The translations under genes and the position numbers were made by a program. The notes below the pieces were generated by a model. It saw only the letters and a program-made list of their open reading frames with translations. It was not told where the DNA came from and made no database searches. This document shows positions 25,625-34,463 of a DNA stretch of 64,000 nucleotides, one piece after another (position 1 is the first letter of the stretch; every line of letters begins with the position of its first letter). This DNA is from Senimuribacter sp049852125. Its GTDB lineage: Bacteria > Bacillota > Clostridia > Peptostreptococcales > Anaerovoracaceae. The stretch spans positions 2,858,721 through 2,922,720 of the forward strand of contig NZ_CP187532.1 in the NCBI RefSeq assembly GCF_049852125.1, given 5' to 3'.

Positions 25625-26554
25625 ATGCACGCATGGGAAGCAATCGAACAATCCTTGACATATATCGAGGAACACTTGGCAGAAGAAATTTCGACGGAAG
25701 AATTGGCAAATAGCGTCGGCCTGTCCCCGTTCTATTTTCAGCGCTTGTTCAAGCGGCTGGTAAATAAACCGGTTCAGGAATATGTGAAACTTCGCCGTCT
25801 GGCAAAGGTAATCGAAAATCTGGAAAGTACCAATCAGAGGATTCTTGACATTGCCTTGGACTATGGCTTTTCGAGCCATGCTAATTTTACGCGGGCTTTC
25901 AAGGAAACGTATGGGATCACACCCGAAAATTACAGGAGAAATTTACCAATGCTCAATACATTCGACAAGCCGGAAGTTTCTATGAATTACGTTTTGATAG
26001 ACGAAGGGGTTCCGCTGGTGGTAGGAAATATCATCTTGGAAATCCAGAGAAAGACGTTGGAAAAACCGGAAATTTACCTCGGCTTGGAAACGGAAGTCCG
26101 CATTTCTGAACAAATCCCGGTTGGTGAAAGCACAGGTGTAGATGTGCCGGGACAGCTTTGGAGGCGTTATCACATGGAGAAGGCTTCAATCATAGCTAAT
26201 CTAAATACTACTGTAGAAATGGGAATGTCCCATATGGAAGATACTGCACAGAACCTTTTCACTTATTTTGCGGGTGGTCTTGTTCAAAATATCCCAAATC
26301 GGCTACAAGATGGTTTTGTAAAGAGAGAGCTATCGGCAGGAAAATATATCGTTTGCAGAATCGAAGCAGAAAATTTTGAGGATTTGGTAACGGTGGCTCT
26401 GGACCAGGCCAGCAAATACTTTTTCGGTACATGGCTGCCCCACCACAGCTTAACCACGGAGCCTTTCTCGGCAGAAAAGTATTATCGTGACTTAGAGGAC
26501 ATGGCTTGTATGGAAATTTGGGTTAAGCCTTTGTCCCTGAAAGAAAAAAACTAA
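25625..26554 (+). CDS. AraC-family regulator with GyrI-like C-terminal domain
   Basis: 309 residues. Two AraC HTH motifs occupy residues 1-105 (ISTEELANSVGLSPFYFQRL; RILDIALDYGFSSHANFTRA). From about 120 a GyrI-like effector domain follows, with PVGESTGVDVPGQLWRR and a C-terminal EIWVKPL strand. This N-HTH/C-sensor layout is typical of multidrug-responsive regulators. GGAGGTG precedes the ATG at 25625. A DUF3788 gene follows after 10 nt; the pair is probably cotranscribed. Confidence 0.88.
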   Translation: MHAWEAIEQSLTYIEEHLAEEISTEELANSVGLSPFYFQRLFKRLVNKPVQEYVKLRRLAKVIENLESTNQRILDIALDYGFSSHANFTRAFKETYGITPENYRRNLPMLNTFDKPEVSMNYVLIDEGVPLVVGNIILEIQRKTLEKPEIYLGLETEVRISEQIPVGESTGVDVPGQLWRRYHMEKASIIANLNTTVEMGMSHMEDTAQNLFTYFAGGLVQNIPNRLQDGFVKRELSAGKYIVCRIEAENFEDLVTVALDQASKYFFGTWLPHHSLTTEPFSAEKYYRDLEDMACMEIWVKPLSLKEKN

Positions 26555-26564
26555 GAAGGGTTTT

Positions 26565-26996
26565 ATGATGGATTGGAATGCGCTATATTCAAATGAGGAA
26601 TCTCCATCGTTGGAGCAAGTCGCGGAATACATTAACAATCCGTTATGGGTGGAGTTTAATAGCCGTATACAGTCCGCCTATCAAGTCAAGCCTTGCATGG
26701 AATACAGCCGTTGTTCCATGCAGGCAGGCTGGAATATTAAGTATAAAAAAGGTGGGAAGTCTCTTTGCACGCTCTATCCGATGGAAGGCTACTTTATTGC
26801 CCTCGTGGTTGTGGGAAATCGTGAGCTTACGGAGGCAGAGCTTCTTATGCCGCTATGTTCTGGCTATGTGCAGACGGTATTCAAAAACACGAAAACCGGA
26901 AATGGATTGAAATGGTTGATGTTGGAGGTACGGGATAGTGAGATTATGGAGAATGTCCTTCGCCTTATCAATCTTCGGAAGCGTATACCGTCATAA
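26565..26996 (+). CDS. DUF3788 family protein (next to AraC regulator)
   Basis: 143 residues; the core AGWNIKYKKGGKSLCTLYPM matches DUF3788 and the protein at 11821 shares the GGK-LC-LY pattern. The protein is soluble. The start may be ATG 26565 or 26568; AAGAAGGG lies upstream. Its function is unknown, but its pairing with an AraC/GyrI-like regulator suggests a role in small-molecule response. Confidence 0.82.
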   Translation: MMDWNALYSNEESPSLEQVAEYINNPLWVEFNSRIQSAYQVKPCMEYSRCSMQAGWNIKYKKGGKSLCTLYPMEGYFIALVVVGNRELTEAELLMPLCSGYVQTVFKNTKTGNGLKWLMLEVRDSEIMENVLRLINLRKRIPS

Positions 26997-27126
26997 CAGG
27001 AAATGAAAGCACAATCTTCGACAAGGCCGGATGAAGATAGCAACATTATGCAAGAAAACGAGATACGCATAAACTATAATGGTATTATCGGGATAACTTT
27101 ATGGAGGTGGCTTATGGAGGTGACTT

Positions 27127-27942
27127 ATGGATAACTCTAGCAGCAGAATTGTTTTTGACGAAAAACTTAATATAGAGGTGTTAACGCTGACAGGAATGAT
27201 AGAAAACTTACCTCCGCATTTTCATGATTACTATGAATTAGGCTATATAGAAAGCGGAAGCCGACGAGTAATATGTCAAGGCAGGGAGTATAGAATAGGG
27301 AAAAATGATCTGCTCCTTTTTAACCCGAATGACAATCATACCTGCTTAGAATTGGAAAAAGAAGTGTTGGATTTCAGATGTTTTCACATCACTACTGAAC
27401 GCATGGAAGAATTGGCATTGGAATGTATAGGATATGCTATATGTCCATATTTTGAGCCGCAGATCGTGCGCCAGAGTGATCTTATTCCGCAAATCAAAGA
27501 GTTGATTGACTTAATTGAAAATGGATCGTATTGTGATTTGCAAAAGGAAGAACTGCTTTATATGATCATCGGCGATTTGGTTGCAGATTATGCTCAACCA
27601 TTGAAATGCGAACAAATGGAAATTTCGGATAGCGTAGAACGTGCTTGCGAGTATATTGAAAGGCATTATGCCACAAACATTTCTTTATGCGATTTGAGTT
27701 CCTTTACGGGCTTTAGTAAGTACCACTTTATACGTATGTTTACAAGAGAAAAGGGTATATCCCCCTATCGTTATATTGAATGTATTAAAATGACAGAAGC
27801 AAAAAAATTGCTGAAGGCAGGAGAAGATTTATCAAATATCACCTATCAGCTTGGTTTTAGCAGCCAAAGTCACTTTACTAATTTTTTCAAAAAATATGCC
27901 AGAGTAACTCCGAAACAATATAGCAAACTTTATAACGCTTAA
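27127..27942 (+). CDS. AraC-family regulator with N-terminal cupin domain
   Basis: 271 residues. The cupin sensor covers about residues 20-110 (PPHFHDYYELGYIESGSRRV; LLFNPNDNHTC) and the paired AraC HTH covers 170-268 (NISLCDLSSFTGFSKYHFIR; ITYQLGFSSQSHFTNFFKKY). It is preceded by two tandem copies of a TTATGGAGGTG-like ribosome binding segment. In other genomes such a regulator is often followed by a small-molecule exporter; here none remains. Confidence 0.88.
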   Translation: MDNSSSRIVFDEKLNIEVLTLTGMIENLPPHFHDYYELGYIESGSRRVICQGREYRIGKNDLLLFNPNDNHTCLELEKEVLDFRCFHITTERMEELALECIGYAICPYFEPQIVRQSDLIPQIKELIDLIENGSYCDLQKEELLYMIIGDLVADYAQPLKCEQMEISDSVERACEYIERHYATNISLCDLSSFTGFSKYHFIRMFTREKGISPYRYIECIKMTEAKKLLKAGEDLSNITYQLGFSSQSHFTNFFKKYARVTPKQYSKLYNA

Positions 27943-28005
27943 AATGAGCTTTTTGCATAAAACACTGGAATACAACAGGAATATTTGTTGATGGTAAAAG
28001 AATAA

Positions 28006-28542
28006 ATGCCCACACTGACGGAAAGGGGGTGGCGACATGGGAAATTAGCTGTATTTGATATATCTGAACCAGGCGGTAGAATTGCGGAAAAGCTGCTCAT
28101 GTTGTTAAACGCCCGTCAGCGTCAGGAATTAGTAAATTATCTTCTTCATTCCGAAAAGCAACAGAATAATCCGGCTGACAGCCCATGTGCCATTCCCGAA
28201 ACTTATAGGGTGCAGACAGTCTTGGATGAACCGTTTACAGAGATTCAAATGGGCGGTTTATATTTCTGCCAGGAGCAACGGCTTGTATGTATTGGCGAAC
28301 AGGTAATCGAATTAACCGCTAAGGAATTTGACATCCTTGCTCTGTTAATCACACACCCGAAGCGGGTATTTACCTATGAGTTGATTATGGAATTGGTCTG
28401 GAATGAGGATTATTCCTACTACTCTCGCAAGGCAGTCAATAATCATGTGAGCAATCTGCGGAAGAAACTGAAAATTACGCCGGATTCCCCGGACTATATC
28501 AAAAGCGTTGTTGGCGTTGGTTATAAATTTGAAGTGCCGTAA
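28006..28542 (+). CDS. Stand-alone OmpR-type winged-helix protein (5' end possibly frameshifted)
   Basis: 178 residues. The C-terminal 100 form an OmpR/PhoB winged helix (VIELTAKEFDILALLITHPK; SRKAVNNHVSNLRKKLKI; VVGVGYKF). There is no phosphoacceptor receiver; the N-terminal 70 residues are a short helical region. The strong AAAGGGGGTG is followed by ATG at 28037, which is one base out of frame and reaches a stop after three codons. A one-base loss in the adjoining AAA run would explain this; the in-frame ATG at 28006 has no clear ribosome site. The gene may be impaired. Confidence 0.65.
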   Translation: MPTLTERGWRHGKLAVFDISEPGGRIAEKLLMLLNARQRQELVNYLLHSEKQQNNPADSPCAIPETYRVQTVLDEPFTEIQMGGLYFCQEQRLVCIGEQVIELTAKEFDILALLITHPKRVFTYELIMELVWNEDYSYYSRKAVNNHVSNLRKKLKITPDSPDYIKSVVGVGYKFEVP

Positions 28543-28618
28543 TATGACTATGGAATCAGACGGCAGTTGGATGTATCTAAGGTGTAGCTGCCTTTCTATC
28601 TGTTTTGCTTAATGTGGG

Positions 28619-28660
28619 TAATCGTCAAGATCAGAAGTAAGCTGCCTTGACGATTATCTG
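28619..28660. terminator. Inverted repeat upstream of vanR (terminator-like)
   Basis: TAATCGTCAAG (28619-28629) pairs perfectly with CTTGACGATTA (28646-28656), followed by TCTGTAATT. It separates the winged-helix gene from the van operon. Confidence 0.5.
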
Positions 28661-28745
28661 TAATTATGCTACCATAGGCTGATAATGTGACAGCATTTTG
28701 GCAAATAATAAAGACAGACTGATCGGAGCAGTAAGGAGTAATGCA

Positions 28746-29444
28746 ATGAATGAAAAAATCCTAGTGGTCGATGATGAAAAAGAGTTGGCCGATTTAGTGG
28801 AAGTCTACCTGAAAAACGATGGATATACCGTTTATAAATTTTATAATGGCACGGATGCGTTAAAGTGCATTGAATCCGTTCCTCTGGATTTAGCCATATT
28901 GGATATTATGCTCCCGGATATTGATGGCTTTCAAATTTGCCAGAAGATCCGGGAGAAATTTTATTTTCCTGTGATTATGCTGACAGCGAAAGCCCTTGAT
29001 GGGGATAAAATCATGGGGCTGTCCGTTGCGGACGACTATATCACGAAACCGTTCAATCCGCTGGAAGTGGTTGCCAGAGCAAAAGCGCAGTTACGACAGT
29101 ATATGAGATACAGGCAGCCATCACTCAAACAGGAGGATGAACGCAACGAATACGATATAAGAGGGATGACGATCAGTAAGATCAGCCACAAATGTATCTT
29201 GTTTGGAAAAGAACTCGGGCTGACGCCAACGGAGTTTTCTATTCTCTGGTATCTGTGTGAAAACCAGGGGAAGGTTGTTTCAACGGAGGAACTATTTGAA
29301 GCGGTATGGGGCGAAAAATACATTGATAACAATAATACCGTTATGGCCCATATCGGACGTCTCAGAGAGAAAATGAACGAACGGGCCAAAAATCCGAAAT
29401 TCATAAAAACTGTGTGGGGAGTGGGATATACCATTGAAAAATAA
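28746..29444 (+). CDS. vanR: VanR response regulator of the vanD-type operon
   Basis: 232 residues, the length of VanR of vanD clusters. Receiver: KILVVDDEKELADLVEVYL with Asp pair, phosphoacceptor Asp in LAILDIMLPD, and Lys in DDYITKPF. The OmpR-type winged helix occupies residues 130-230 (GLTPTEFSILWYLCENQGKV; TVWGVGYTIE). It activates the resistance genes on phosphorylation by VanS. The ATG at 28746 follows AAGGAG; the longer frame from TTG 28698 is not supported. It overlaps vanS by 11 bp. Confidence 0.92.
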   Translation: MNEKILVVDDEKELADLVEVYLKNDGYTVYKFYNGTDALKCIESVPLDLAILDIMLPDIDGFQICQKIREKFYFPVIMLTAKALDGDKIMGLSVADDYITKPFNPLEVVARAKAQLRQYMRYRQPSLKQEDERNEYDIRGMTISKISHKCILFGKELGLTPTEFSILWYLCENQGKVVSTEELFEAVWGEKYIDNNNTVMAHIGRLREKMNERAKNPKFIKTVWGVGYTIEK

Positions 29445-30579
29445 AAAGAAAACAAAATGTGAAGATGACTATTTGCTTTTCAAAAACAGATTATCCATCA
29501 AAATGCTGCTCATGATGGTTTGTTCCCTTCTGATTATAGCGGTTGTTTATCTGTTTATTTTAAAAGGAAATTTCGCAAATGCCGTAGTAGGATTTTTAGA
29601 ACGCTTTGTCTACTATGACCGTGACGAGGCTGTGTCTGTCTATCTTAGAACCTTCAAGAGATATGAGATATGGCTTTTCCTGTTGGCGGTTCTGGGTGTG
29701 TTTTTTGTGATTTTTCGCATGTTTGTGGACAATGTTTCAAAATACTTTAAGGAGATCAACCGTGGCATTGACTCCCTGGTGCATGAAGATGCCCAGGATA
29801 TTGCTCTGCCGGCAGAACTGGCCTCAACGGAAAGAAAGATCAATTCCATACGGCATACCCTGATGAAAAGAAAGTCGGACGCCGAGCTTGCGGAACAAAG
29901 GAAAAATGACCTTGTCATGTACCTGGCCCATGACTTAAAAACCCCTCTTTCATCGGTGATCGGATATTTGACACTATTAAGGGATGAAGGCCAGATTTCC
30001 GATGAACTTAAGACGCGGTATTTATCCGTATCACTGGATAAGGCGGAACGCCTTGAGGATTTGATTAACGAATTTTTTGAAATCACACGGTTCAACCTTT
30101 CCCATATTACGCTTGTATACGGTAAAATCAATCTGACCAGGATGCTCGAACAGTTGGCATATGAGTTTAAGCCGATGCTGACCGGGAAAAACCTGAAGCT
30201 GGAATTTGAAATGCAGCCAGACATTATTGTTTCGTGCGATGCAAATAAGATGCAGCGTGTATTTGATAACCTGCTGCGAAACGCTGTCAGCTATTGTAAT
30301 GCAGATACAAGCATTAAGATAGCTGCAGAACAAATAGAAGATCACGCGCTGATTAAAGTCATGAACGAGGGAAACACAATCCCACAGGAACGATTAGAAA
30401 GAATATTTGAGCAGTTCTACCGCCTGGATGTGTCAAGAAGCTCGGCTACGGGCGGGACTGGCCTGGGACTTGCCATTGCAAAGGAGATTGTTGAACTTCA
30501 TCACGGGCAGATTACCGCCCACAGTGCGGACGGCCTCACCTGCTTTGAGGTGTCATTGCCGCTCGTAGGAAAATCGTAA
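29434..30579 (+). CDS. vanS: VanS sensor histidine kinase of the vanD-type operon
   Basis: 381 residues, two N-terminal membrane helices (about 22-45 and 74-96) around a short extracellular loop, then HAMP-like linker, H-box YLAHDLKTPLSSVIG with the phospho-His, N-box RNAVSYCN and G-box GGTGLGLAIAKEI. It senses glycopeptide or cell-wall damage and controls VanR. The TTG start overlaps the end of vanR. In known vanD strains vanS is often mutated, making resistance constitutive; here all kinase motifs look intact. Confidence 0.92.
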   Translation: MKNKKKTKCEDDYLLFKNRLSIKMLLMMVCSLLIIAVVYLFILKGNFANAVVGFLERFVYYDRDEAVSVYLRTFKRYEIWLFLLAVLGVFFVIFRMFVDNVSKYFKEINRGIDSLVHEDAQDIALPAELASTERKINSIRHTLMKRKSDAELAEQRKNDLVMYLAHDLKTPLSSVIGYLTLLRDEGQISDELKTRYLSVSLDKAERLEDLINEFFEITRFNLSHITLVYGKINLTRMLEQLAYEFKPMLTGKNLKLEFEMQPDIIVSCDANKMQRVFDNLLRNAVSYCNADTSIKIAAEQIEDHALIKVMNEGNTIPQERLERIFEQFYRLDVSRSSATGGTGLGLAIAKEIVELHHGQITAHSADGLTCFEVSLPLVGKS

Positions 30580-30628
30580 AAAATTCCGTTAAAAATCATA
30601 TATTATCCGCAAAGGAAAGCGAAAACAT

Positions 30629-30677
30629 AAATCGCTCCATTCTGATATGCTATATATCGGGTGGAGCGATTTTTTTA
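30629..30677 (+). terminator. Terminator between vanS and vanY
   Basis: AAATCGCTCCA (30629-30639) pairs exactly with TGGAGCGATTT (30662-30672), ending in TTTTTTT. It splits the regulatory genes vanRS from the resistance genes, which therefore need their own promoter or read-through; an AT-rich TATGCTATATAT lies in the loop. Confidence 0.75.
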
Positions 30678-30703
30678 CTTCCAGAAAGGAGTTTGGGATA
30701 ACG

Positions 30704-31756
30704 ATGGAATATCAGAACAATAACGGAAACTACGATAACAGGAACCGGAGGAAAGCAAAAAAGAAAAAAAGGGGTTATTACAGGGCTGTATGTATTGTGC
30801 TCTGTTTACTCATAGCCGTTACAGCATTCGGAATTGTGAATATGATAAAAAGCGGCAAAGAAACTCCTATCCCCGGCAAAAAGATTGTCAAAAACAATGA
30901 GGATTATTCTCTGGGGGATGGCGGACAAAGCGAGACGGTTTCCCCCTCCCTTGACTCTGCGAATTCCCTTTCCGTGGACATCACGGCGGCAAACGCTATT
31001 GTAATCAATGCCGACACCAATACGGTATTGTATCAGAAAAACGGTACAGACAAAATTGCGCCGGCCAGCACAGCTAAGATGATTACGGCCTTGACCGTGC
31101 TGGATTACTGTTCCCCGGACGATGAAATGAGGGTAGGCGCAGAAATTGAAATGATGCAAGATGATTCGTCAAGGGCATGGCTTATGCAGGGCGATACCCT
31201 TACCGTCAGACAGCTCTTAGTTGCCCTTATGCTTCCTTCCGGCAATGACGCGGCGTATACGCTTGCGGTCAATGCCGGAAAGGAAATTGCCGGAGATATG
31301 GGGCTGTCAAATGCGCAGGCCATTGATGTGTTCATGGATAAAGTAAATCAAAAGGCAAAATCGCTTGGTGCAGAAAACTCGAATTTTGTAGTCCCGGATG
31401 GATATGACGCCGATGGGCAGTATACTACGGCATATGATCTCGCCGTTATTGCAAAGGCATGTTTAGATAACCCTTATATTTCAGAGATCGTGGCAAGCGA
31501 TTCGTCTTATGAAAGATGGCCGAATGGTCGGGAGGTTACTTACAACAATACAAATGAACTTCTCAATCCAGACAGCCAATATTACCTGCCTGAAGTGATT
31601 GGCCTAAAGACAGGAACCAGCAGCCTCGGCGGCGCCTGTATCGTCTCTGCTGCTGTCATTAACGGAAACACCTATATCTGCGCAGTCATGGGGTCTACTG
31701 AGGATGGTAGATATCAGGACAGTATCGATATTTATGACGCAATAAAAACCCAATGA
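30704..31756 (+). CDS. vanY: VanY of vanD type: serine D,D-carboxypeptidase
   Basis: About 350 residues. An N-terminal membrane anchor (residues 25-45) precedes a low-molecular-weight PBP domain with the three active-site motifs SxxK (STAKM), SxN (SGND) and KTG (LKTGTS). vanD operons are unusual in using a penicillin-binding-type serine enzyme as VanY, whereas VanY of vanA/vanB is a zinc enzyme. It trims the terminal D-Ala from pentapeptide precursors. The ATG at 30704 is chosen as the codon nearest to AAAGGAG (12 nt). Confidence 0.88.
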   Translation: MEYQNNNGNYDNRNRRKAKKKKRGYYRAVCIVLCLLIAVTAFGIVNMIKSGKETPIPGKKIVKNNEDYSLGDGGQSETVSPSLDSANSLSVDITAANAIVINADTNTVLYQKNGTDKIAPASTAKMITALTVLDYCSPDDEMRVGAEIEMMQDDSSRAWLMQGDTLTVRQLLVALMLPSGNDAAYTLAVNAGKEIAGDMGLSNAQAIDVFMDKVNQKAKSLGAENSNFVVPDGYDADGQYTTAYDLAVIAKACLDNPYISEIVASDSSYERWPNGREVTYNNTNELLNPDSQYYLPEVIGLKTGTSSLGGACIVSAAVINGNTYICAVMGSTEDGRYQDSIDIYDAIKTQ

Positions 31757-31775
31757 GCTATTAAGGAGGGAACCA

Positions 31776-32747
31776 ATGAAGAAAAAGATTGATATTACTG
31801 TTTATGGATGTGAGCCGGACGAAGCGGCGGTTTTCAATAAACTTTCCTATGAATTTGGTGTTACGGTCTCACTCATAAAAGAAGCCGTTTCGGAAAACAA
31901 TGCAAAATTAGCCGCCGGATGCCGATGTATCAGCGTGAGCCATAAAGCGGAACTATCGGAACCTCTGCTTTTTGAGCTGAAAAACGCCGGCGTAAAATAT
32001 ATCTGCACCCGGAGTATCGGATTTAACCACATTGATATACAGGCGGCTGGGAAAATGGGAATGACCATCGGCACGGTAGCATACTCACCGGGGAGTGTCG
32101 CCGACTATGCCATTATGTTGATGCTTATGCTGATGCGTGGAACAAAATCCGTGATACACAGGGCAGAAAGACAGAATTATTGTCTGAATAACCTTCGTGG
32201 GAAGGAACTGCGGGATATGACGGTTGGTGTGATAGGGACCGGGCGAATCGGACAGGCAGTCATGGAACGCTTGAAGGGATTTGGCTGTACGGTGCTGGCA
32301 TATGACCGCAATCATAAGACAGAAGCAGACTATGTTTCGTTTTGTGAGCTGCTACAAAGCAGCGACATCATTACGCTTCATGTCCCGCTGGCAGAAGATA
32401 CTCTCTATATGATTGGCCGTGAACAGTTAGAAATGATGAAGAAAGGGACGCTTCTTATCAATACAGCGCGGGGCGCTTTAGTGGACACCGAGGCACTGGT
32501 AGACGCGCTGGAAGATGGGAGAATTGGAGGTGCCGCCTTAGATGTTCTGGAAGGCGAAGAAGGGATTTTTTATTATGACTGCACGCATAAGGCATTAGAC
32601 CATCCCTACTTATCTGCCCTCCAAAGGATGCCCAATGTGATTGTTACGCCGCATACGGCCTACCATACGGAACGGGTGTTGGTTGACACAGTGAGCAATA
32701 CAATTCGGAATTGTCTGAATTTTGAAAGGAGTCTTGGAAATGTATAA
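31776..32747 (+). CDS. vanH: VanH D-lactate dehydrogenase
   Basis: 323 residues, the length of VanH of vanD type. The NAD-binding motif GVIGTGRIGQAV and the catalytic Arg (NTARGALVD), Glu and His (TPHTAYHT) segments of D-2-hydroxyacid dehydrogenases are intact. It reduces pyruvate to D-lactate for the VanD ligase. The end overlaps the ligase gene by 8 bp. Confidence 0.93.
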   Translation: MKKKIDITVYGCEPDEAAVFNKLSYEFGVTVSLIKEAVSENNAKLAAGCRCISVSHKAELSEPLLFELKNAGVKYICTRSIGFNHIDIQAAGKMGMTIGTVAYSPGSVADYAIMLMLMLMRGTKSVIHRAERQNYCLNNLRGKELRDMTVGVIGTGRIGQAVMERLKGFGCTVLAYDRNHKTEADYVSFCELLQSSDIITLHVPLAEDTLYMIGREQLEMMKKGTLLINTARGALVDTEALVDALEDGRIGGAALDVLEGEEGIFYYDCTHKALDHPYLSALQRMPNVIVTPHTAYHTERVLVDTVSNTIRNCLNFERSLGNV

Positions 32748-33771
32748 GATAAATGTTGCGGTCCTGTTCGGGGGCTGCTCAGAGGAACATACTGTATCGA
32801 TAAAATCTGCAATGGAGCTTGCCGCAAACATAGATACGAAAAAATATCAGCCTTTTTATATCGGGATCACAAAATCCGGAGTTTGGAAACTGTGCGAAAA
32901 GCCTTGCCTGGATTGGGAACGATATGCAAAATATCCGGTCGTCTTTTCGCCGGGGAGAAATACGCATGGTTTGCTGATACAAAAAGATGGTGGATATGAA
33001 ACCCAGCCTATAGATGTAGTGTTCCCGATCATTCATGGCAAATTCGGGGAAGATGGATCAATACAGGGGCTGCTCGAACTATCAGGTATTCCTTATGTTG
33101 GCTGTGATATTCAAAGTTCTGTGATTTGCATGGACAAGTCTCTTGCCTATACCACTGTAAAAAATGCAGGTATAGAGGTCCCTGATTTTCAGATTATCCA
33201 GGATGGCGACAGCCCGGAAATAGAGGATTTTGAATTCCCTCTTTTTGTGAAACCTGCACGCTCCGGTTCTTCTTTTGGAGTAAACAAGGTAGAGAAAGCG
33301 GAAGATTTATGCGCAGCGATAAACGAAGCAAAGAAATACGACAGAAAAGTATTGATCGAGCAGGCAGTTTCCGGGAGTGAGGTCGGCTGCGCCGTATTGG
33401 GAAATGGTTCTGATTTGATTGTCGGCGAGGTCGATCAGATCAGCCTGAAACACGGCTTTTTTAAGATTCACCAGGAAGCGCAGCCTGAAAAGGGATCTGA
33501 AAACGCAACGATCAAAGTTCCGGCTGACCTGCCGGCGGAGGTAAGAGAACGGATTCAGGAAACAGCTAAGAAAATTTATCAGACACTTGGATGCAGAGGG
33601 TTGGCCCGCATTGACCTGTTTTTACGGGAGGACGGGCATATTGTCCTCAATGAAGTGAATACCATGCCTGGTTTTACTTCGTATAGCCGTTATCCCCGCA
33701 TGATGACAGCGGCAGGTTTTGCCCTTTCGGAACTCATTGACCGTTTGATTGAACTGGCTCTCAGGAGGTAA
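32740..33771 (+). CDS. vanD: D-alanine--D-lactate ligase VanD
   Basis: 343 residues, exactly the known VanD length. ATP-grasp features: LFGGCSEEHTVS near the start, VKPARSGSSFGV and LNEVNTMPGF at the C-terminus. The specificity loop IHQEAQPEKGSENA carries the EKGSENA signature and the preceding His typical of D-Ala-D-Lac ligases (VanA/B/D) rather than D-Ala-D-Ser ligases (VanC/E/G). It makes D-Ala-D-Lac, which lowers vancomycin affinity. It is translationally coupled to vanH. Confidence 0.94.
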   Translation: MYKINVAVLFGGCSEEHTVSIKSAMELAANIDTKKYQPFYIGITKSGVWKLCEKPCLDWERYAKYPVVFSPGRNTHGLLIQKDGGYETQPIDVVFPIIHGKFGEDGSIQGLLELSGIPYVGCDIQSSVICMDKSLAYTTVKNAGIEVPDFQIIQDGDSPEIEDFEFPLFVKPARSGSSFGVNKVEKAEDLCAAINEAKKYDRKVLIEQAVSGSEVGCAVLGNGSDLIVGEVDQISLKHGFFKIHQEAQPEKGSENATIKVPADLPAEVRERIQETAKKIYQTLGCRGLARIDLFLREDGHIVLNEVNTMPGFTSYSRYPRMMTAAGFALSELIDRLIELALRR

Positions 33772-33775
33772 ACAC

Positions 33776-34384
33776 ATGGAAAAGAATTTTGTTTTTTTAG
33801 ATGAAATGCTGCCCGGTGTCCGTTGGGACGCCAAATATGCCACATGGGATAATTTCACAGGCAAACCGGTGGATGGATATAATGTGAACCGCATTGTAGG
33901 GACCAAAGAGCTGGGAACCGCTTTACGCAAAGCCCAAAAACTTGCCAGAAAGCAGGGGTATGGTCTGCTCCTGTGGGATGGCTATCGCCCTCAGTGCGCC
34001 GTAGATTGTTTTCTGCATTGGGCGTCACTCCCGGAGAACAACCTGACGAAAAAACGGTATTACCCAAATATAAAAAGGAATGAGATGGTTACAAAGGGAT
34101 ATGTGGCTTCACAGTCCAGCCATAGCCGCGGAAGTGCGGTTGACCTCACGATTTATCGGTTGGATACCGGTATGCTTGTTCCTATGGGCGGAGATTTTGA
34201 TTTTATGGATGTACGATCCCATCATTTTGCAAGCGGCCTGACAGAAACGGAATCAAGCAACCGTGAATGTCTGCGTCATATTATGGAAAGCAGCGGATTT
34301 GAAGCCTATTGTAATGAGTGGTGGCATTATGTTCTGGCGGATGAACCGTACCCGAATACATATTTCAATTTTTGCGTTGCATGA
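33776..34384 (+). CDS. vanX: VanX D-Ala-D-Ala dipeptidase
   Basis: 202 residues, full length. The zinc ligands His116 and Asp123 (SSHSRGSAVD) and His184, the catalytic base Glu181 (EWWH) and the stabilising Arg71 (DGYRPQ) all match VanX numbering. It destroys D-Ala-D-Ala so that only D-Ala-D-Lac enters the wall precursor. AGGAGG overlaps the vanD stop, 4 bp upstream of this start. Confidence 0.95.
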   Translation: MEKNFVFLDEMLPGVRWDAKYATWDNFTGKPVDGYNVNRIVGTKELGTALRKAQKLARKQGYGLLLWDGYRPQCAVDCFLHWASLPENNLTKKRYYPNIKRNEMVTKGYVASQSSHSRGSAVDLTIYRLDTGMLVPMGGDFDFMDVRSHHFASGLTETESSNRECLRHIMESSGFEAYCNEWWHYVLADEPYPNTYFNFCVA

Positions 34385-34420
34385 CTGATTGAACTGATAT
34401 TCTGATAATATTTATAATTT

Positions 34421-34462
34421 CCAAAAGGAAAGTGGAGAGCGATTTCTCTACTTTCCTTTTGG
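34421..34462. terminator. Bidirectional terminator between vanX and histidine kinase gene
   Basis: CCAAAAGGAAAGT (34421-34433) pairs perfectly over 13 bp with ACTTTCCTTTTGG (34450-34462). It lies between converging genes and ends both transcripts. Confidence 0.85.
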
Positions 34463-34463
34463 A

